Assembly (NCBI GenBank): GCA_023678885.1
Contig: CM042958.1
Coordinates: 9,046,852-9,110,851 of the forward strand
DNA: 64,000 nt
DNA from: Pogostemon cablin
Lineage: Eukaryota > Streptophyta > Magnoliopsida > Lamiales > Lamiaceae
Direction of reading: 5' to 3'
A program made the translations under genes and the position numbers. Below the pieces are notes generated by a model, which did no database searches, was not told where the DNA came from, and was given only the letters and a program-made list of their open reading frames with translations. Shown one piece after another: positions 10,931 through 22,457 of the stretch (the stretch's first letter is position 1; each line of letters opens with the position of its first letter).

Positions 10931-11537
10931 CTGCATGAACAATTAATGCCTTAATATTCAAGGAGTAACTCATAAACAAGATTGTAATTCATAATTAAAA
11001 TTTAAAAAAAATATATAAATGAAGAACAGAAATCAACAGTAAACATCACAAATCATATCAGTCAGTCGTTTTTGCCAGAGTTTTTGAAGATACAAATCCA
11101 GAAAAACGAAATACCTATCGTACGAAAGGTAGGGTTTTAGAAAGAGGAAAAGGCAGAGGGACGACGATATAGCTGAAGGGGAGGGTTTGGGAGAGAGGAA
11201 TGGACTAAAACACTTGCTTTGGGCCGAATGGAAGAAAAGTGATAAATAAATGAAGCCCTAAAACAAAATCGGCCCAACTGCAAGGTCTATAAAGGTAGGC
11301 CTGAAACCCATGAATTCTTTATTACTTAAATTTTATTTTAAATAAAAAAGCTATTTAAAATAAAATACTGAACCTTCTCCTTAAAAGTAAAACCTCTCAA
11401 AAACCCTGAAATTAGTAACACTGAATTTCTTCACCTCTCATGGCTTCATTTCATACAACCAATGACCAACCTTCTCAAATCCCTAGATCCATATCATCAC
11501 CAATTCCTTAATCATTCTGAATATTCCCTAGTTTTTA

Positions 11538-12975
11538 ATGGTAGATACTCCAACCTCTCCACCGCGCTTCTCTTGGTTCCGGCGGCCGTCTAATGCTCTG
11601 CCCAACACCTCATCATTGATGGAATTTCTCATGTTTCTGTAAGAGCACCCTTTCTATATGCCTCTTTGCTTACCTTTTTTATTTTTTAATAAAATTTTCG
11701 TAATTCTATTTCTGATTCGTGGGAATTTTGAGGATGTGCAAAGTTTACGTCTTAATTTGGAAACGAGCCATATTACAGTAAACATGTCACGAGTTTATAC
11801 AAGTTAAAAATGTGTAAAGATGTGGTTTTGAAAAATAATGAATGAATTATTTGACTGAGGAAGCCATTCTCTTGTGAGATGATTACTTCACCAAAATACA
11901 ACATATTTTACATAGATTAAGAAACTCTATGCAATATTACCCTCTAGTCTTCATATTCTTGATTCGTTTATTTCTTTTGATCTTCTTAGCATCGAAAGAA
12001 TATAAGATACAGGGAAAGTGAAAAGCATCAAAATTTAGGTGGAATGGGAAAATTCAACCAGATTACGTAAATGGGATGGAGTTGGTGTAATTACAAACTG
12101 AAAGATGTATGTCATTATTGTCATATAAGATATTCAAGAGGAAATTCTGGAATTTATACTGATTAACACGATGTATAAGTGTATCTATTGCCTATTGGTA
12201 TACAGTTTATAAGTAAACCATAAGCTGGACCTTGTCGTGTTCTTGGATCTAATAACAAAGTGTGTTGCATTTGTAAGCCACAGCATTTCCCTGTGACTCA
12301 AGTTACTTTTGTTTTCATACTACTGTTTATTTGCGCACAATTCAGCTACGCATTACTATGGAGTCTTATTGTTTTGATGGAGCAAAAGAGAAATTAATTC
12401 TATTAGTTCTAGAGAAGAGTATACTATGTGAAAGAAGCATTATTTTATCTCCTTTTTACATCCAAATGAATTGAGAACTTCCTCCATCAAATGTGGGATC
12501 AATGGTTAAGGGAAATTAGTTGCTCGGAGATTGAATTCAAGCATATCATATGCAGAGTTAGACAAGCATATTTGATTCTCCAGTGTAGTAAGTTCATCAC
12601 AGTATTTGGAGTATATTACTGGACTCATTGAAAATCTGATTTGGTGACATACAGAAAGCTCATTGTAACCCACTTCATGTGAGGTTTGAGTTTCATTTGC
12701 TTAAAACCACATAATAGGATCAATTTTTACTCTTTAGACATCTGTTGTCTGAACCCTGTATATGCACTTGAAGATTCCAAAAACCAGCAAGTAGTGGTAC
12801 GTTGGAGTAGAAATAAGCAGGGGTGTTTTTGCAAGACATTGTGTATATCATACGAAGATTTCTCTCTCCATTGGTGTACATATGACACTCCAATCGTAGT
12901 AAGGATCGCGATGCTTCATGGTTTGTGTTAACCTCGACTTGGTTTTTGCAGTTACATTTCAGGAGAAGGTGAGTG
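11538..12975 (+). CDS. Weak candidate small protein gene / transcribed locus
   Basis: Low support. After a CT-rich, leader-like stretch (11400-11470), an ATG at 11538 opens MVDTPTSPPRFSWFRRPSNA followed by LPNTSSLMEFLMF. The frame then reaches CT|GTAAGAG, a good donor, at about 11639. An acceptor TTTTTGCAG at about 12951 would add YISGEGE and a stop, making a ~41-residue protein. I do not recognise the peptide. The position, head-to-head and about 300 bases from the leader of the RRM gene, would fit a bidirectional promoter. Alternatively it is a spliced non-coding transcript, or nothing. Confidence 0.2.
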
Positions 12976-13202
12976 ATTTCAAGCGGGATATTTTGTTGTT
13001 GCACCGACAAAGGTTATAGTACATTACCTGCACTTGACACAAGAGGCTGAATACACATGGCTTCTCTCAAAGTTGAAATTAAGGTAGGTGGTTGTGTAGT
13101 GTTAAAGATGGTATGGTCTCATGGGGGCTTAGTTAAACTTTGATTTTGTCTCATTCATGAGTAATTTGCATTTTACCAGAGATGAATTTGTTAATGTTAG
13201 GG

Positions 13203-13219
13203 GCACGTGATGGGCACGT
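13203..13219. promoter_or_regulatory. Two G-boxes (CACGTG) in an 11-bp direct repeat
   Basis: GGGCACGTGAT occurs twice head to tail, placing two perfect CACGTG palindromes 11 bp apart, about one helical turn, on the same face of the DNA. Such pairs bind bZIP/bHLH dimers. No gene start was found close by, so any function is unassigned. Confidence 0.4.
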
Positions 13220-13304
13220 GATGTGGTGGTAGTCTGTCTCTTTGTCTCCCATCCGTCTCAATGCCTCCTTCCCCACTGCGCACTTGTCCCATGAAATCCA
13301 TATA

Positions 13305-13307
<3 letters not shown>

Positions 13308-13340
<33 letters not shown>
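13308..13340. repeat. TA dinucleotide microsatellite
   Basis: About 14-16 TA units following CTCTCTC, ending TTATACACACAC. Confidence 0.9.
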
Positions 13341-13342
<2 letters not shown>

Positions 13343-14486
13343 CACACACTCACAAATACACTTAAATGAATGCTTGAGGATGTACGGTTTGTGCACACTG
13401 CTTAATCACTTCTTCTTTGACATCATTCTTCATTGGATCTCAAACTTTTCTGGATTCTCATCTTCTTCTTCTTTTTAGACTGTCGTGTACATGACTTGGA
13501 TCATCATTATTTGGACTAAAATTTTTTAATTAGTGGATATATGATCTATCAAGTTACATTCATAGTATGAAAAAACACCTTTTTAATTATGATTGGAGTA
13601 CAAAACATCTAAGTCTCAATGAAAGTGATTTATGTGATTTTTATTTTTGTCATCTCATTTTCTTCAATAAATGAGATATTTGACGGAATAGACTCTTTTG
13701 ACGTACCTCATGCCGTCTTTCTTTTCCTTTTAACCAACAATTTCTTTTCCATTGTGTATTTAATTTTCCCTAAAAAAGAAAAATTAATACTCCTATTAAA
13801 ATCAAATAAACTTCCTATTAAAATCAAATAAACTTATACAATCTTCTAATATATTTTCCCCACAAATTCACACATTTCTTTAATTGTAATTTTAGAAAAT
13901 TAAAAAATGAATGATAAACTATAACAAACCCCCTAAATTTATTTAAATTACCAAATAAACAGTTTAAAAACTATTTGACACTCTTGTTAATTTGTATTTG
14001 ACTTATACAAACATTGGCAATAACTAATTAAATAATCATCAGTTGATATTTTATAATTCTTATGATTTCAATCTATCCTTTTCTTAAATAATTATTTGAT
14101 AAATAATCAAATAGTTTATTAGGTTATATTAAAAATTTAAGGGAATACTATAGTAATAGTTTTCCAAAACACTAGGTGCTGGTAATTTAAAATAAAAATA
14201 AAAATTACTAGACTTGTATACGCCTTTTTTTGAAAATTTATTAGACAGCTAAATTTATTAGATACAATTTTAATATCCCTCTGAAAATGGGGAAAGCTAA
14301 ATACGTACGCCTTTTTCTTTACATTAAACAATGCTCCGTTTATTTGTCACAACAATTAATACTCCTATTAAAATAGTTCATTTCTTAACAGAATCTGAAG
14401 AGGCAAGTGCTTTCGGTCAAAGGTCTAAAGTTCCATGGTTGACCATGAGTTGTCTTTAATAGTTAATGCATAATTTGTATATATTT

Positions 14487-14805
14487 GCACCATTTTATAC
14501 TAAATGGTGTACCCACCATTAGGGCCCACCGCCCCTACCTTGGGAATTGGTGGAGGAGGTAAATTGTAGGATGTGCCTCAAATAGCTTATAGAGAGGGCT
14601 TGGGGATTGGTGGAGGTAAATCGCAGGATGTGCCTCAAGTGGCTTATAGAGATGACTCACTGTTAAACTTGTGCTTGCAAGGGACCAAATCCATGCCAAA
14701 GCCAGGATTCGAACCCCCACCCTGCAGCAACCAAGCTCAGTTGGAAGGTCTTTCCACCATCCCCTCTACCACTTGAACTATGCCCTGAGGCACCATTTTA
14801 TACTA
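14487..14805 (-). mobile_element. tRNA-derived SINE with 16-bp target-site duplication
   Basis: The element (14503-14789) is read on the minus strand. It starts with an RNA polymerase III A-box-like TAGTTCAAGTGGTAGAGG (14780-14763), and ~50 bases later has a perfect B box GGGTTCGAATCC (14716-14705). The same 16-base sequence GCACCATTTTATACTA flanks it at 14487-14502 and 14790-14805, the target-site duplication expected of LINE-mediated insertion. The 3' half contains an internal ~65-bp tandem duplication (TAGCTTATAGAG / TGGCTTATAGAG units at about 14580-14652). The perfect flanking duplication indicates a fairly recent insertion. Confidence 0.9.
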
Positions 14806-14841
14806 TCCTTAGTAATAGATTGTTATATTTAAAAAATAAAG

Positions 14842-14845
<4 letters not shown>

Positions 14846-14928
<83 letters not shown>
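14846..14928. repeat. TA dinucleotide microsatellite (~80 bp)
   Basis: Uninterrupted TA repeat of about 40 units, immediately downstream of the SINE. Confidence 0.95.
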
Positions 14929-14932
<4 letters not shown>

Positions 14933-15611
14933 TTTAAGGACACCTACTGCGAATCTCTTTTATTATTGCTTATTTTTACCGTCATAAAGGTGCAAGAATT
15001 TGATTTCATATCCTAAAATTAAATGTATTGTTGAACTCCTAAAATAGATTTTTTTTTTTTAAAAAAAATGGACATTGAAACAATGTTTAGTAAAATATAA
15101 TTAGAGATAAGAAGAAATGGATTAATAAAATAATTTATTTTTTTTAAGTAAAAACTAGAGGAGAGGTTAATTGTCGGTAAGTGGTGGATAATTGGAGACA
15201 GGCCCTTACAATGAACATGGAAATATCCCTCATGCACGGGAGCCCATTATGTTTATTTATACCAACCATTTTTTTAAAAAAAATAATAATAAAATGAAAA
15301 CCCTAACTTTTATCAGTTTAATTAACAGGATCTAAGATTCAAATTCTAATTAGATTTTAAATTAATTTAATGAAACTTTAAAGACATAAAATATCTAGCA
15401 TAGGGACAAAATGTAATATATATATAGAACCTGATAAATCTTTACACACGATCGGACCATATCTAAACATAATCTTCTTAATTAATTAGAGCATAAATTT
15501 CATGGAACCAGTAATTTTATGTATACTCTTTTTATTTGTAGTGAAAATATATATATACTATTTTTTTTATGTACGGGTTAGAAATTAATATTACATAAAG
15601 TAAATGAGTAA
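14929..15611. other. Intergenic spacer
   Basis: AT-rich with poly-T/poly-A runs; no gene or clear repeat boundary seen. Confidence 0.3.
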
Positions 15612-15983
15612 TTATCAAAATTAGTCCTGTAAGTATGACATTTTTCAACTTTAGTCCTTTATCATCTGCAATTCTCAATTTTGGTCATTTTTTGTCCAGT
15701 TTTAGTCATTTTGGTCCAGTTTCGGTCCTTTTTCCAAAATTTGGTCCTTTTTTGGTTTACTATTGGTCCTAAATGTATACACTTTCGGACCATTTTTGGA
15801 TTTTTTTTAACATAAAAGACTAAATTTGGACAAAAATGACTAAATTTGGACCAAAAGGACTAAAACTTGATCAAAAGGACCAAAACTGGACAAAAAATGA
15901 CAAAAATTGAGAATGACAAATGATAAAGGACTAAAGTTTGGAAAATATCATACTTACAGGACCAAATTTGATATTTACTAAGT
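15612..15983. mobile_element. MITE with long terminal inverted repeats
   Basis: The left end (TTAGTCCTGTAAGTATGACA ... CAACTTTAGTCCTTTATCAT ... GCAATTCTCAATTTTGGTC) is mirrored by the right end, whose reverse complement reads TTGGTCCTGTAAGTATGATA ... AAACTTTAGTCCTTTATCAT ... TCATTCTCAATTTTTG. The arms are about 140 bp and consist of many TTTGGTCC / GGACCAAA units, so most of the ~370-bp element can fold back. AAGTAAAT-like sequence flanks both ends and may be the target duplication. It has no coding capacity. The superfamily was not determined. Confidence 0.8.
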
Positions 15984-17319
15984 AAATTCTAAACCTAAAA
16001 ATAAAATAAATTATGAACCATAAAAGTATAATTAATATTACATGAACGCAAGAAAAAAATTATAATTACATCTTTAAAATTAGTGCTAAATCTCTACAAG
16101 ATAAAGATTAATTAAAGTAAATCACTGCACTACTATTACGCAAGGAAATTTAATATACCTCGAAATACAGATTAAATACATTATACGAAATTAGCTTCTA
16201 CAAAACATTTAATGTTGTTAATTGTTATATAATGTTGGAATTTCACGTTAATAAAAAAATTCTTGAATTCTTTGTATATAACAGAGATTATTATAACTCG
16301 AACAAATTATTTATCATCTTTGTATATCTTTAATTTACTCATAGTTTTTGAAAACTTTCAGATGGGTACTAATATTTGATTGAATTAATATACATTTTAT
16401 GTGAGACTTTCTATAGACATTTTAAAATTAATTAAATCAGAAATAATAATTAACTAAATATCCCCTTTTGGTTATGCATGAGAGGTGGAATTGTGGTAGT
16501 GGGAATAATGCATGTGATTACTGATAAATCACTTCATTTTATAATCAAATCAAATTTAAACTAAACTAAAATAAAATAAAAAATACACACTTCTTTCTTT
16601 CACCCACCACTCTCTTTTCAGTTTCTCACTGATCACTTTAATTTTATTAAGCTAAATAATGTGTATTTATATATCCTTATTGAGTGGACAATACAGTACA
16701 TCGTTCAGATATTTATTGTATAGAAATCACAGTATTGTTAATTTAATGTATAAGAGTCAGAAAATATATTTTTATACTACTAAGATTTCATTTAATTAAT
16801 TTTTAAAGCTAGGCTTATGGATCAGCGATGCCTGGGATCGCACATATAGTACAACATTTATACATTTTTTTTCTTTTTTAAAAAAAGTTGCAAATAATTT
16901 CATTTCGAATACATTTAAAATTTTGTTTCATTAATTAAAATTTTCGTATGTTTATTTACGTATATGGATCGTACATTGAAATTTCACTTCAATGTAAATT
17001 ATCTTCGCACCTCAAATAAAAAATTCTTTTCCCCGGACTTTTTCAGTTGTTTAAAGGTAAGAGAATGGTGAGAAACCATTTACAAAATAATTTTCGTGAG
17101 ATTAATAAGAATTAATAATCTTTATATAAAAAGTGATATCCGATAAAAGTGATAATAGTAATGTGAATTACTATTTCAGAAATCATTTACTAATACAAAT
17201 GAAAAGTAATAGTACTTCCTTCATCCTACATTAAATTTTACACTTTTCATTATTGTCTGTACCACATTAAATTACATTACCTAAAAATAAAAATATCACA
17301 TATTTTGTACTTTAGTTAT
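15984..17319. other. Intergenic spacer
   Basis: AT-rich sequence without an open frame of interest; no repeat structure recognised. Confidence 0.3.
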
Positions 17320-17579
17320 TACTCACTCCGTCCCATCACAAGGGTAGCAAAATTTTTTGGCACGTAGATTAAGGGATATAATATTTAATGTGTAGATGAG
17401 GAGAGAAAATAATATTTTAATGTAAAGTGAATAGGTGTATTATTGTGGTGTGTGGGTCCCATAGGGATATATTAATTATTTTGTGTGGGTCCCTTTTACT
17501 AAAAAGAGAAATGCACTTCTTGTGTTGGGACATACGAAAATAACAAAATGCACTCCTTGTAGTGGGACGGAGGGAGTAT
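17320..17579. mobile_element. Stowaway-like MITE
   Basis: Ends TCACTCCGTCCCATCACAAG and, inverted, TGGGACGGAGGGAGTA. These are the CTCCCTCCGTCCC-type terminal inverted repeats typical of Tc1/mariner-related Stowaway MITEs. The interior contains the family-characteristic TGTGGGTCCC and AAGAGAAATGCAC. The right end is followed within ~10 bases by another copy. Confidence 0.85.
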
Positions 17580-17589
17580 TTAAAAACAA

Positions 17590-17801
17590 TACTCCCTCCG
17601 TCCGGATTCAAGGGTGTCATTTGCTTTTGAGCATAGAGATTAAGGAGTATTGTTATTTAATATGTAGTGGGTAGTTGTATTAGTGGATGTGTGAGTTCCA
17701 TTTTTTAGTTGTATTAGTGAGTGTGTGGATAAAAAAAGAAATGAGACCCTGGACGCCCAAAATGAAAAAATGATACACTTGAAAGTGGATGGAGTGAGTA
17801 C
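17590..17801. mobile_element. Stowaway-like MITE
   Basis: Left end TACTCCCTCCGTCCGGATTC, right end GTGGATGGAGTGAGTA. The body has GATTAAGGAGTATTGTTATT and TGTAGTGGGTAGTTGTATTA, shared with the copies at 51747 and 53799. It lies head to tail next to the previous element. Confidence 0.85.
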
Positions 17802-18019
17802 ATTACTCTCCAAATGTCAATAGAGTTGGTTAAGAAATAACCTTCTTAAACGTTGTATAAAAAAATAACATATTTTGATTTATTTATTGTACGATTTTTG
17901 AAAATCAAATACTCATTCTGTCCCGCTAATTACTTCACTTTTTTTATCAGTCTCAATACTTATGTACATTTCTAACTCATATTTTATGCGCATCTCAATA
18001 ATTTTATACATCTTTTTTT

Positions 18020-18710
18020 TAAGGAGCCAGCTATTTGCACCCCCAAAATTATTGAACGTACCCAAAATATTTAAATTGACATAATTTTCCTTATAAAATT
18101 TATATATGTTCAATTGCAACAACCGAACAGTTATCCATCTTATCTGTTCGGTTCCAGCAACCGAACAGAACAAATAATTCATTCATCTTATGTGTTCAGT
18201 TGCAGCAACCGAGCAGAACAAAGATTTATGATTTTTTTAAATTCATATCTATATTCCTAGTGAAAGCAAGTTGATTCTAGATTCTATCAACAGAAGTAGT
18301 CACACAGCTACTTCCGTTGATAGAATCTAGAATCAACAGAAACTTTCTTACTTTCTGGGAGATGAATCACCATATTTGTTTAAAGATCGATGATATCATG
18401 AAACATATTTGTTATCTTATCTATTCGGTAATGTAGATATAAATTTAAATAAAATCACAAATTTTGTTCTGTTCGATTGCTGCAACCGAACAAATAATAT
18501 AAATGAATTCTTTATTCTGTTCGGTTGCTGCAACCGAACAGATAATAGAAGAATTCTTTGTTCTGTTCGATTGTTGCAACCGAATAGTTTGTTAGATAAC
18601 TATTCGGTTGCAACAACCGAACAAATATAAATTTTATAAGGATAATTATGTCAATTTAAATATTTTTGGGGTATGTTCAGTAATTATGGGGTGCAAATAG
18701 CCGCTCCCTT
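18020..18710. mobile_element. Foldback element built from a palindromic CGGTTGC-GCAACCG motif
   Basis: The outer ends are inverted: GGAGCCAGCTATTTGCACCC at 18023 against GGGTGCAAATAGCCGCTCCC at the right end. The flanking AAAATATTTAAATTGACATA is also mirrored, and the arms run ~110 bp inward. Between them are six near-palindromes of the form TGTTCGGTTGCWGCAACCGAACA, at about 18144, 18191, 18467, 18518, 18562 and 18600, plus a half-copy at 18110. A nested inverted repeat sits in the middle: GTTGATTCTAGATTCTATCA ... AGAAGTAG at 18270-18300, with one mismatch to its partner at 18307-18337. No protein is encoded. It appears to be a non-autonomous transposon, possibly inserted in an older Stowaway-like copy whose ends lie near 17912 and 18838. 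Confidence 0.8.
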
Positions 18711-18963
18711 TTATTAAATCTTTTAAAATATGCATTTTTTATCCACATCACAATAACTTAACACATCTTTATACATAAAAAATACTTCTTTTAATCTCAG
18801 TGCACAAAAAAATACTTGTGTTAATTACAGAGAGAGTAATATTTTTATAGTTACACGTCGTACTCTCAAATTTTATCTTGAATCCACCACTATTTTAATA
18901 GAAAGGCAATAATATTTTTAATAAAAAATAATATTTAATTACAAAAGCATAAAATAATATCAT

Positions 18964-19266
18964 GTACTCCCCCTGTCCCGTGTATTTTTATCTGTTTGTA
19001 CGGACACATAAATTAATAAGTGTTTTTTAAAATATATAATGTAAGAAAGAGCAGGGATAAATTGGTAATATTGAGAGAAAAAATAAATAAAGTTGTTGGG
19101 AATGATGAAAAAAATGTAAAAAAGTAAATAAAGTTATTGAGATTAATGAATAAAGTGTAAAATATAAATAAAATGTGTATTCATATTTTTACCATTAATG
19201 GAATTGGTAAAAATAAGTGAGACATCAAAAAAATAAAAAGTGGATAAAAATACTCGGAGGAGACAA
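18964..19266. mobile_element. Stowaway-like MITE, long (~300 bp) subfamily
   Basis: Left end TACTCCCCCTGTCCCGTGTA, right end GGATAAAAATACTCGGAGGA. The interior GTTTGTACGGACACATAAAT and ATATATAATGTAAGAAAGAG are shared with the copy at 62845-63137, defining a subfamily distinct from the ~210-260 bp copies. Confidence 0.8.
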
Positions 19267-21115
19267 TATAATAAATTATATGGATTTGCCCTTCTATAAA
19301 ACTTTAACATCGATAGCCAACTAAAGATATTTTCTGAGTTACAATAATATAAATAACTAAAATATTATTATTAATTTTGTTACATTTAATTCAGTAGCAA
19401 AATTATGAATGATAATTCTGGAAATATGTATTTTAAAAAAATGGGAGGAGGATGGGAGATGATTGTGGATTCTCACATGGTGTGTGTGCATGAAAGTAGG
19501 CACGTCCAACTTCTGACTCCAAAAACAACCCCTTTAATATAATTTTCTTTTATTTATTTATTTATAAAAATATTTTAAATATATTTATTTAATCTGGCCT
19601 TTCTCGAGAATCAATGCACTTTGGGTGGTAGAATTGAATTCCGTGCTTAAAGATATCATGTCAAATATTAAATTAATGCATCAGAAAACGAGGTACCTAG
19701 TAGATAAACACAAATCCAAATGCATTTTCCCATTCATTATTCCTCAATTTATAATTCCCATTAATACTAAGTTATTATAAACTGATTAAATTTGTGTGGC
19801 TATAAATTAGACTGAAAATATATAAATAATAAAATTTTAATTATCGAGTTATATACCTTATTAATTAAACTTTAAGATGGAGCACAACATATGATCTACG
19901 TACAAAGTACTACTTGCTAACATTCTCTGCAAATTTCTTTTGGGAAATTCACAATCATCTATTTCTCACCAATTATTCAAGTAATAAATAATTATTTATT
20001 TTTTGTCTAGAAATGCGACTAAAAGTACATGAATATGGACTTTATTTGCTAAAGATTTATCATGTTTTAGAAGAGTAATTTGGACAAATATTTTTACTTT
20101 TTTATTAAAATAAAAATTGAAATGATCTCCTTTTTTTTTCCCTTTCTTTGAGTTTTTATTTAATTATATCCTTAAAAACTGAAAAGAATTTAATGTTTAA
20201 GTTAAAGTCATTGAATTGTTAAAAAAAAATTACAAAAAAAGGGACATAATATATATATAAGAATCTATAGAACTCAATAAGAATCCATTCATGACCGTTG
20301 TTAAGAAATGTGATTTATTAATTTAATTTATTGATTTTATAAGGATAATAAAATGATTTTAGGTAAATAAAATAAACTATGCATGCAAAATGATCAAATG
20401 ATTTTTTTTAAAAAATAAAGTGTAATCTAAAAATTCAAAGAAAATAAAATCATTTCCAACAATAATTGTACAATATTCGTGTCCCAGGCAAAATTGAAGG
20501 AACCGACATGCAAGCAAGGAGTATCTATCAATTGGCAGTTCAATTTGAAATTAAAGCAATTCAAATGATTAATCCTTAAATACATTGCTAACATAATTTA
20601 GATTCAACGTCATAATATTACTACCTTAATCCTTGGAATAATTTAGCTTCAACTTGCTACCAGTAATACCGGTATTACTTCTTTTCATCCGTACATATAT
20701 TTTTGTACATTAACACTCAATATCACAACCCATACGTATAATTTACGCTCAAATCATCTAAACATTCAAATTCAGCTTTAAAAAAAATCAAATAAACTAA
20801 AATTGAAATTGTAAATAAAGAAGTATATATATCTTCAGATTATGAAATTGGTCCAATAATTTGCCAGATTTTGGCAAAATTACACTTCTAAGAATTAAAG
20901 GACATTAGTCCCATATCTTTCCTCTTGATTGTAGTTTTTCCGACCCCCGATTATACTGAAAACTAAAACAACGGAAATTTCGACAAGTTAGGAATTAAAT
21001 CCTCCTACTTAATTAATTAATAAACTAAACTTTTTTCAAAAAAAAAAAAAAAAAATCTCTAAAATCAAAGTCCTCCCGAGAAAAACGCTAACTAACGAAG
21101 TAGGGTGTCTTAATC
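19267..21115. other. Intergenic spacer, 3' flank of the GATA gene
   Basis: AT-rich; a poly-A run at about 21038-21054. No gene found. The segment before 21116 should include the 3' UTR of the GATA factor gene (minus strand). Confidence 0.3.
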
Positions 21116-22457
21116 CTAAATGAGCTGACGATAATCCGGGCCGATATGTTGATGAATCAAGTAATCATCGCCGTTGGTTACATCAAACATCATATTCTGA
21201 TGATGATGAAGATACTGCTGCTGATGTTGCTGTGCTCTCATCATCTCTTTCTGCCTCCTCAGCTCAAGAACTTTCCGGTGGGAGTTGGAATGCTTCGTCA
21301 GGACGAACGTCGGGCTCGCCGCGGGCCGGTATTCTGGCACCAGGCGGCCCGACTTGTACCTCACCCCGCAAGCATTGCACAGAGTCTTTGGGCCCATGGG
21401 CCCGGTTCGCCACTGCGGCGTCTTGTCGGTGGCGCAGTGGAGGCACTTCCGCCCCTCTCCGCCACCCGAATTGTCCTGGAATTCCTTCTTCTTCTGAACC
21501 ACCGCCTTCACAGCCGACTTCTTCCCGCCGGTGACGTCGGACTCCGACGAGGATGACATGGCGGGGACCTCCGGGGTGGGGGTGGGGGACACTACGAGGA
21601 GACGTGAGGTCCAGTTCCCTGGGGCGGCCCGGGAGCGCTTGCTGCGGGCCTTGGCGGGGACGGACATGTCGGAGCTGAGCATCGGGCCGGAACGGGTGGG
21701 TTCGGGCTGGAAATGGTATTGGTGGGTCTCTACGGATTGGTCGTTTCGGGCCTTCATTCCTTGCATTAACTGAACCTTGTGCAGGTCCTCCTCACTAGCA
21801 AATGATTCATCCACGAAATTCGAAACCCACTCCAGCTCAGCCAGATCATCATACTGTTAATAGTAATTAAAAATTTACTGTCTTTCAGTTATTTCTTCTC
21901 TCAATAAAATATAGTAAAAAATAACTAACTCTCCAGTCATTTCTTTTTCTGATCAGCTAAAAAAAGCACACACTTTTATTTATCCGTGGAATGGAAGAAT
22001 TACACAAAATGACGTCGTACCGCAGTAATCAGGAACGTTAATTAATCCCAATAAAACAGTAAAAAAAAAAAAAAAGAGAATAGAGAATGCAATTGGATGG
22101 AAGATTGAATTAACATACCCAGATTATGTTAATTAGGGTGGTGGAAGTGATGAGAATGAAATTGCGTACCGGCACACAGAGCTCATTCCCGAAGGGGGCA
22201 TCGGCGAAGGCGTGGTGGGCAGAGACGTCGTGAGGCTGAAAAAAGGGCTCGGCGGCGGCGGAGGAGGAGTGGATGGGGGTGGCGGAGGAGGAGTCGGTGA
22301 AAGGGGCGGCGTCGGCGGGGAGCATGGTGTCGTCATTGGGGAAGTCGAGGAGGTCTTCGACGACGAAATGGTCGGTGTTTTTGGCGTCGGAGAGTCGCTT
22401 GTCGGAGGTGAATTGGGAATTGTAGTAGGAGGGATGGAAGAAGGGGGGGTTTTCCAT
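21116..22457 (-). CDS. GATA zinc-finger transcription factor (plant class A / subfamily I)
   Basis: Two exons: 22457-22170 (96 codons, donor CCG|GTACGC) and 21853-21116 (acceptor AACAG|TATGATG), giving 341 aa, both junctions at phase 0. The single C-terminal finger reads CLHCATDKTPQWRTGPMGP followed by KTLCNACGVRYKSGRLVPEY, i.e. C-x2-C-x18-C-x2-C with the class IVb loop typical of plants. Upstream are the conserved acidic N-terminal motifs of this subfamily (FVVEDLLDFPNDD; DDLAELEWVSNFVDESF) and a basic Lys/Arg patch (KARSKRSRAAPGNWTSRLL). The tail is Gln/His-rich (QQHQQQYLHHHQN). Such proteins bind WGATAR elements in light-, growth- and germination-related genes (e.g. Arabidopsis GATA5/9/12 group). 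Both exons are GC-rich, unlike the intron and flanks. The exact orthologue is not determined. Confidence 0.93.

Larger units (their letters stand above)
12976..14486. other. Intergenic spacer
   Basis: AT-rich sequence with no gene found, apart from the paired G-boxes and the TA microsatellite listed separately. A short direct repeat of TATTAAAATCAAATAAACTT occurs at about 13794-13833. Confidence 0.3.

Noticed and set aside
12686..13010. Overlapping open frames on both strands (81 and 96 codons)
   Set aside because: No recognisable domain, no leader or splice context, AT-rich composition typical of chance frames.
14700..14780. Possible tRNA gene (A-box and B-box-like sequence)
   Set aside because: No acceptor stem or cloverleaf can be formed; a 16-bp target duplication around the larger unit shows it is a SINE.
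18100..18630. CRISPR-like array of regularly repeated palindromes
   Set aside because: Spacing is irregular, the copies diverge, the host is a plant nuclear genome, and the repeats sit inside a foldback element with inverted ends.
18409..18630. 73-residue open frame with repeated CCNRT units
   Set aside because: It is produced by the palindromic repeats of the foldback element; no coding signature.
21232..21556. Plus-strand open frames over the GATA zinc finger
   Set aside because: The minus strand encodes a textbook C-x2-C-x18-C-x2-C finger; plus-strand frames are GC-rich shadows.
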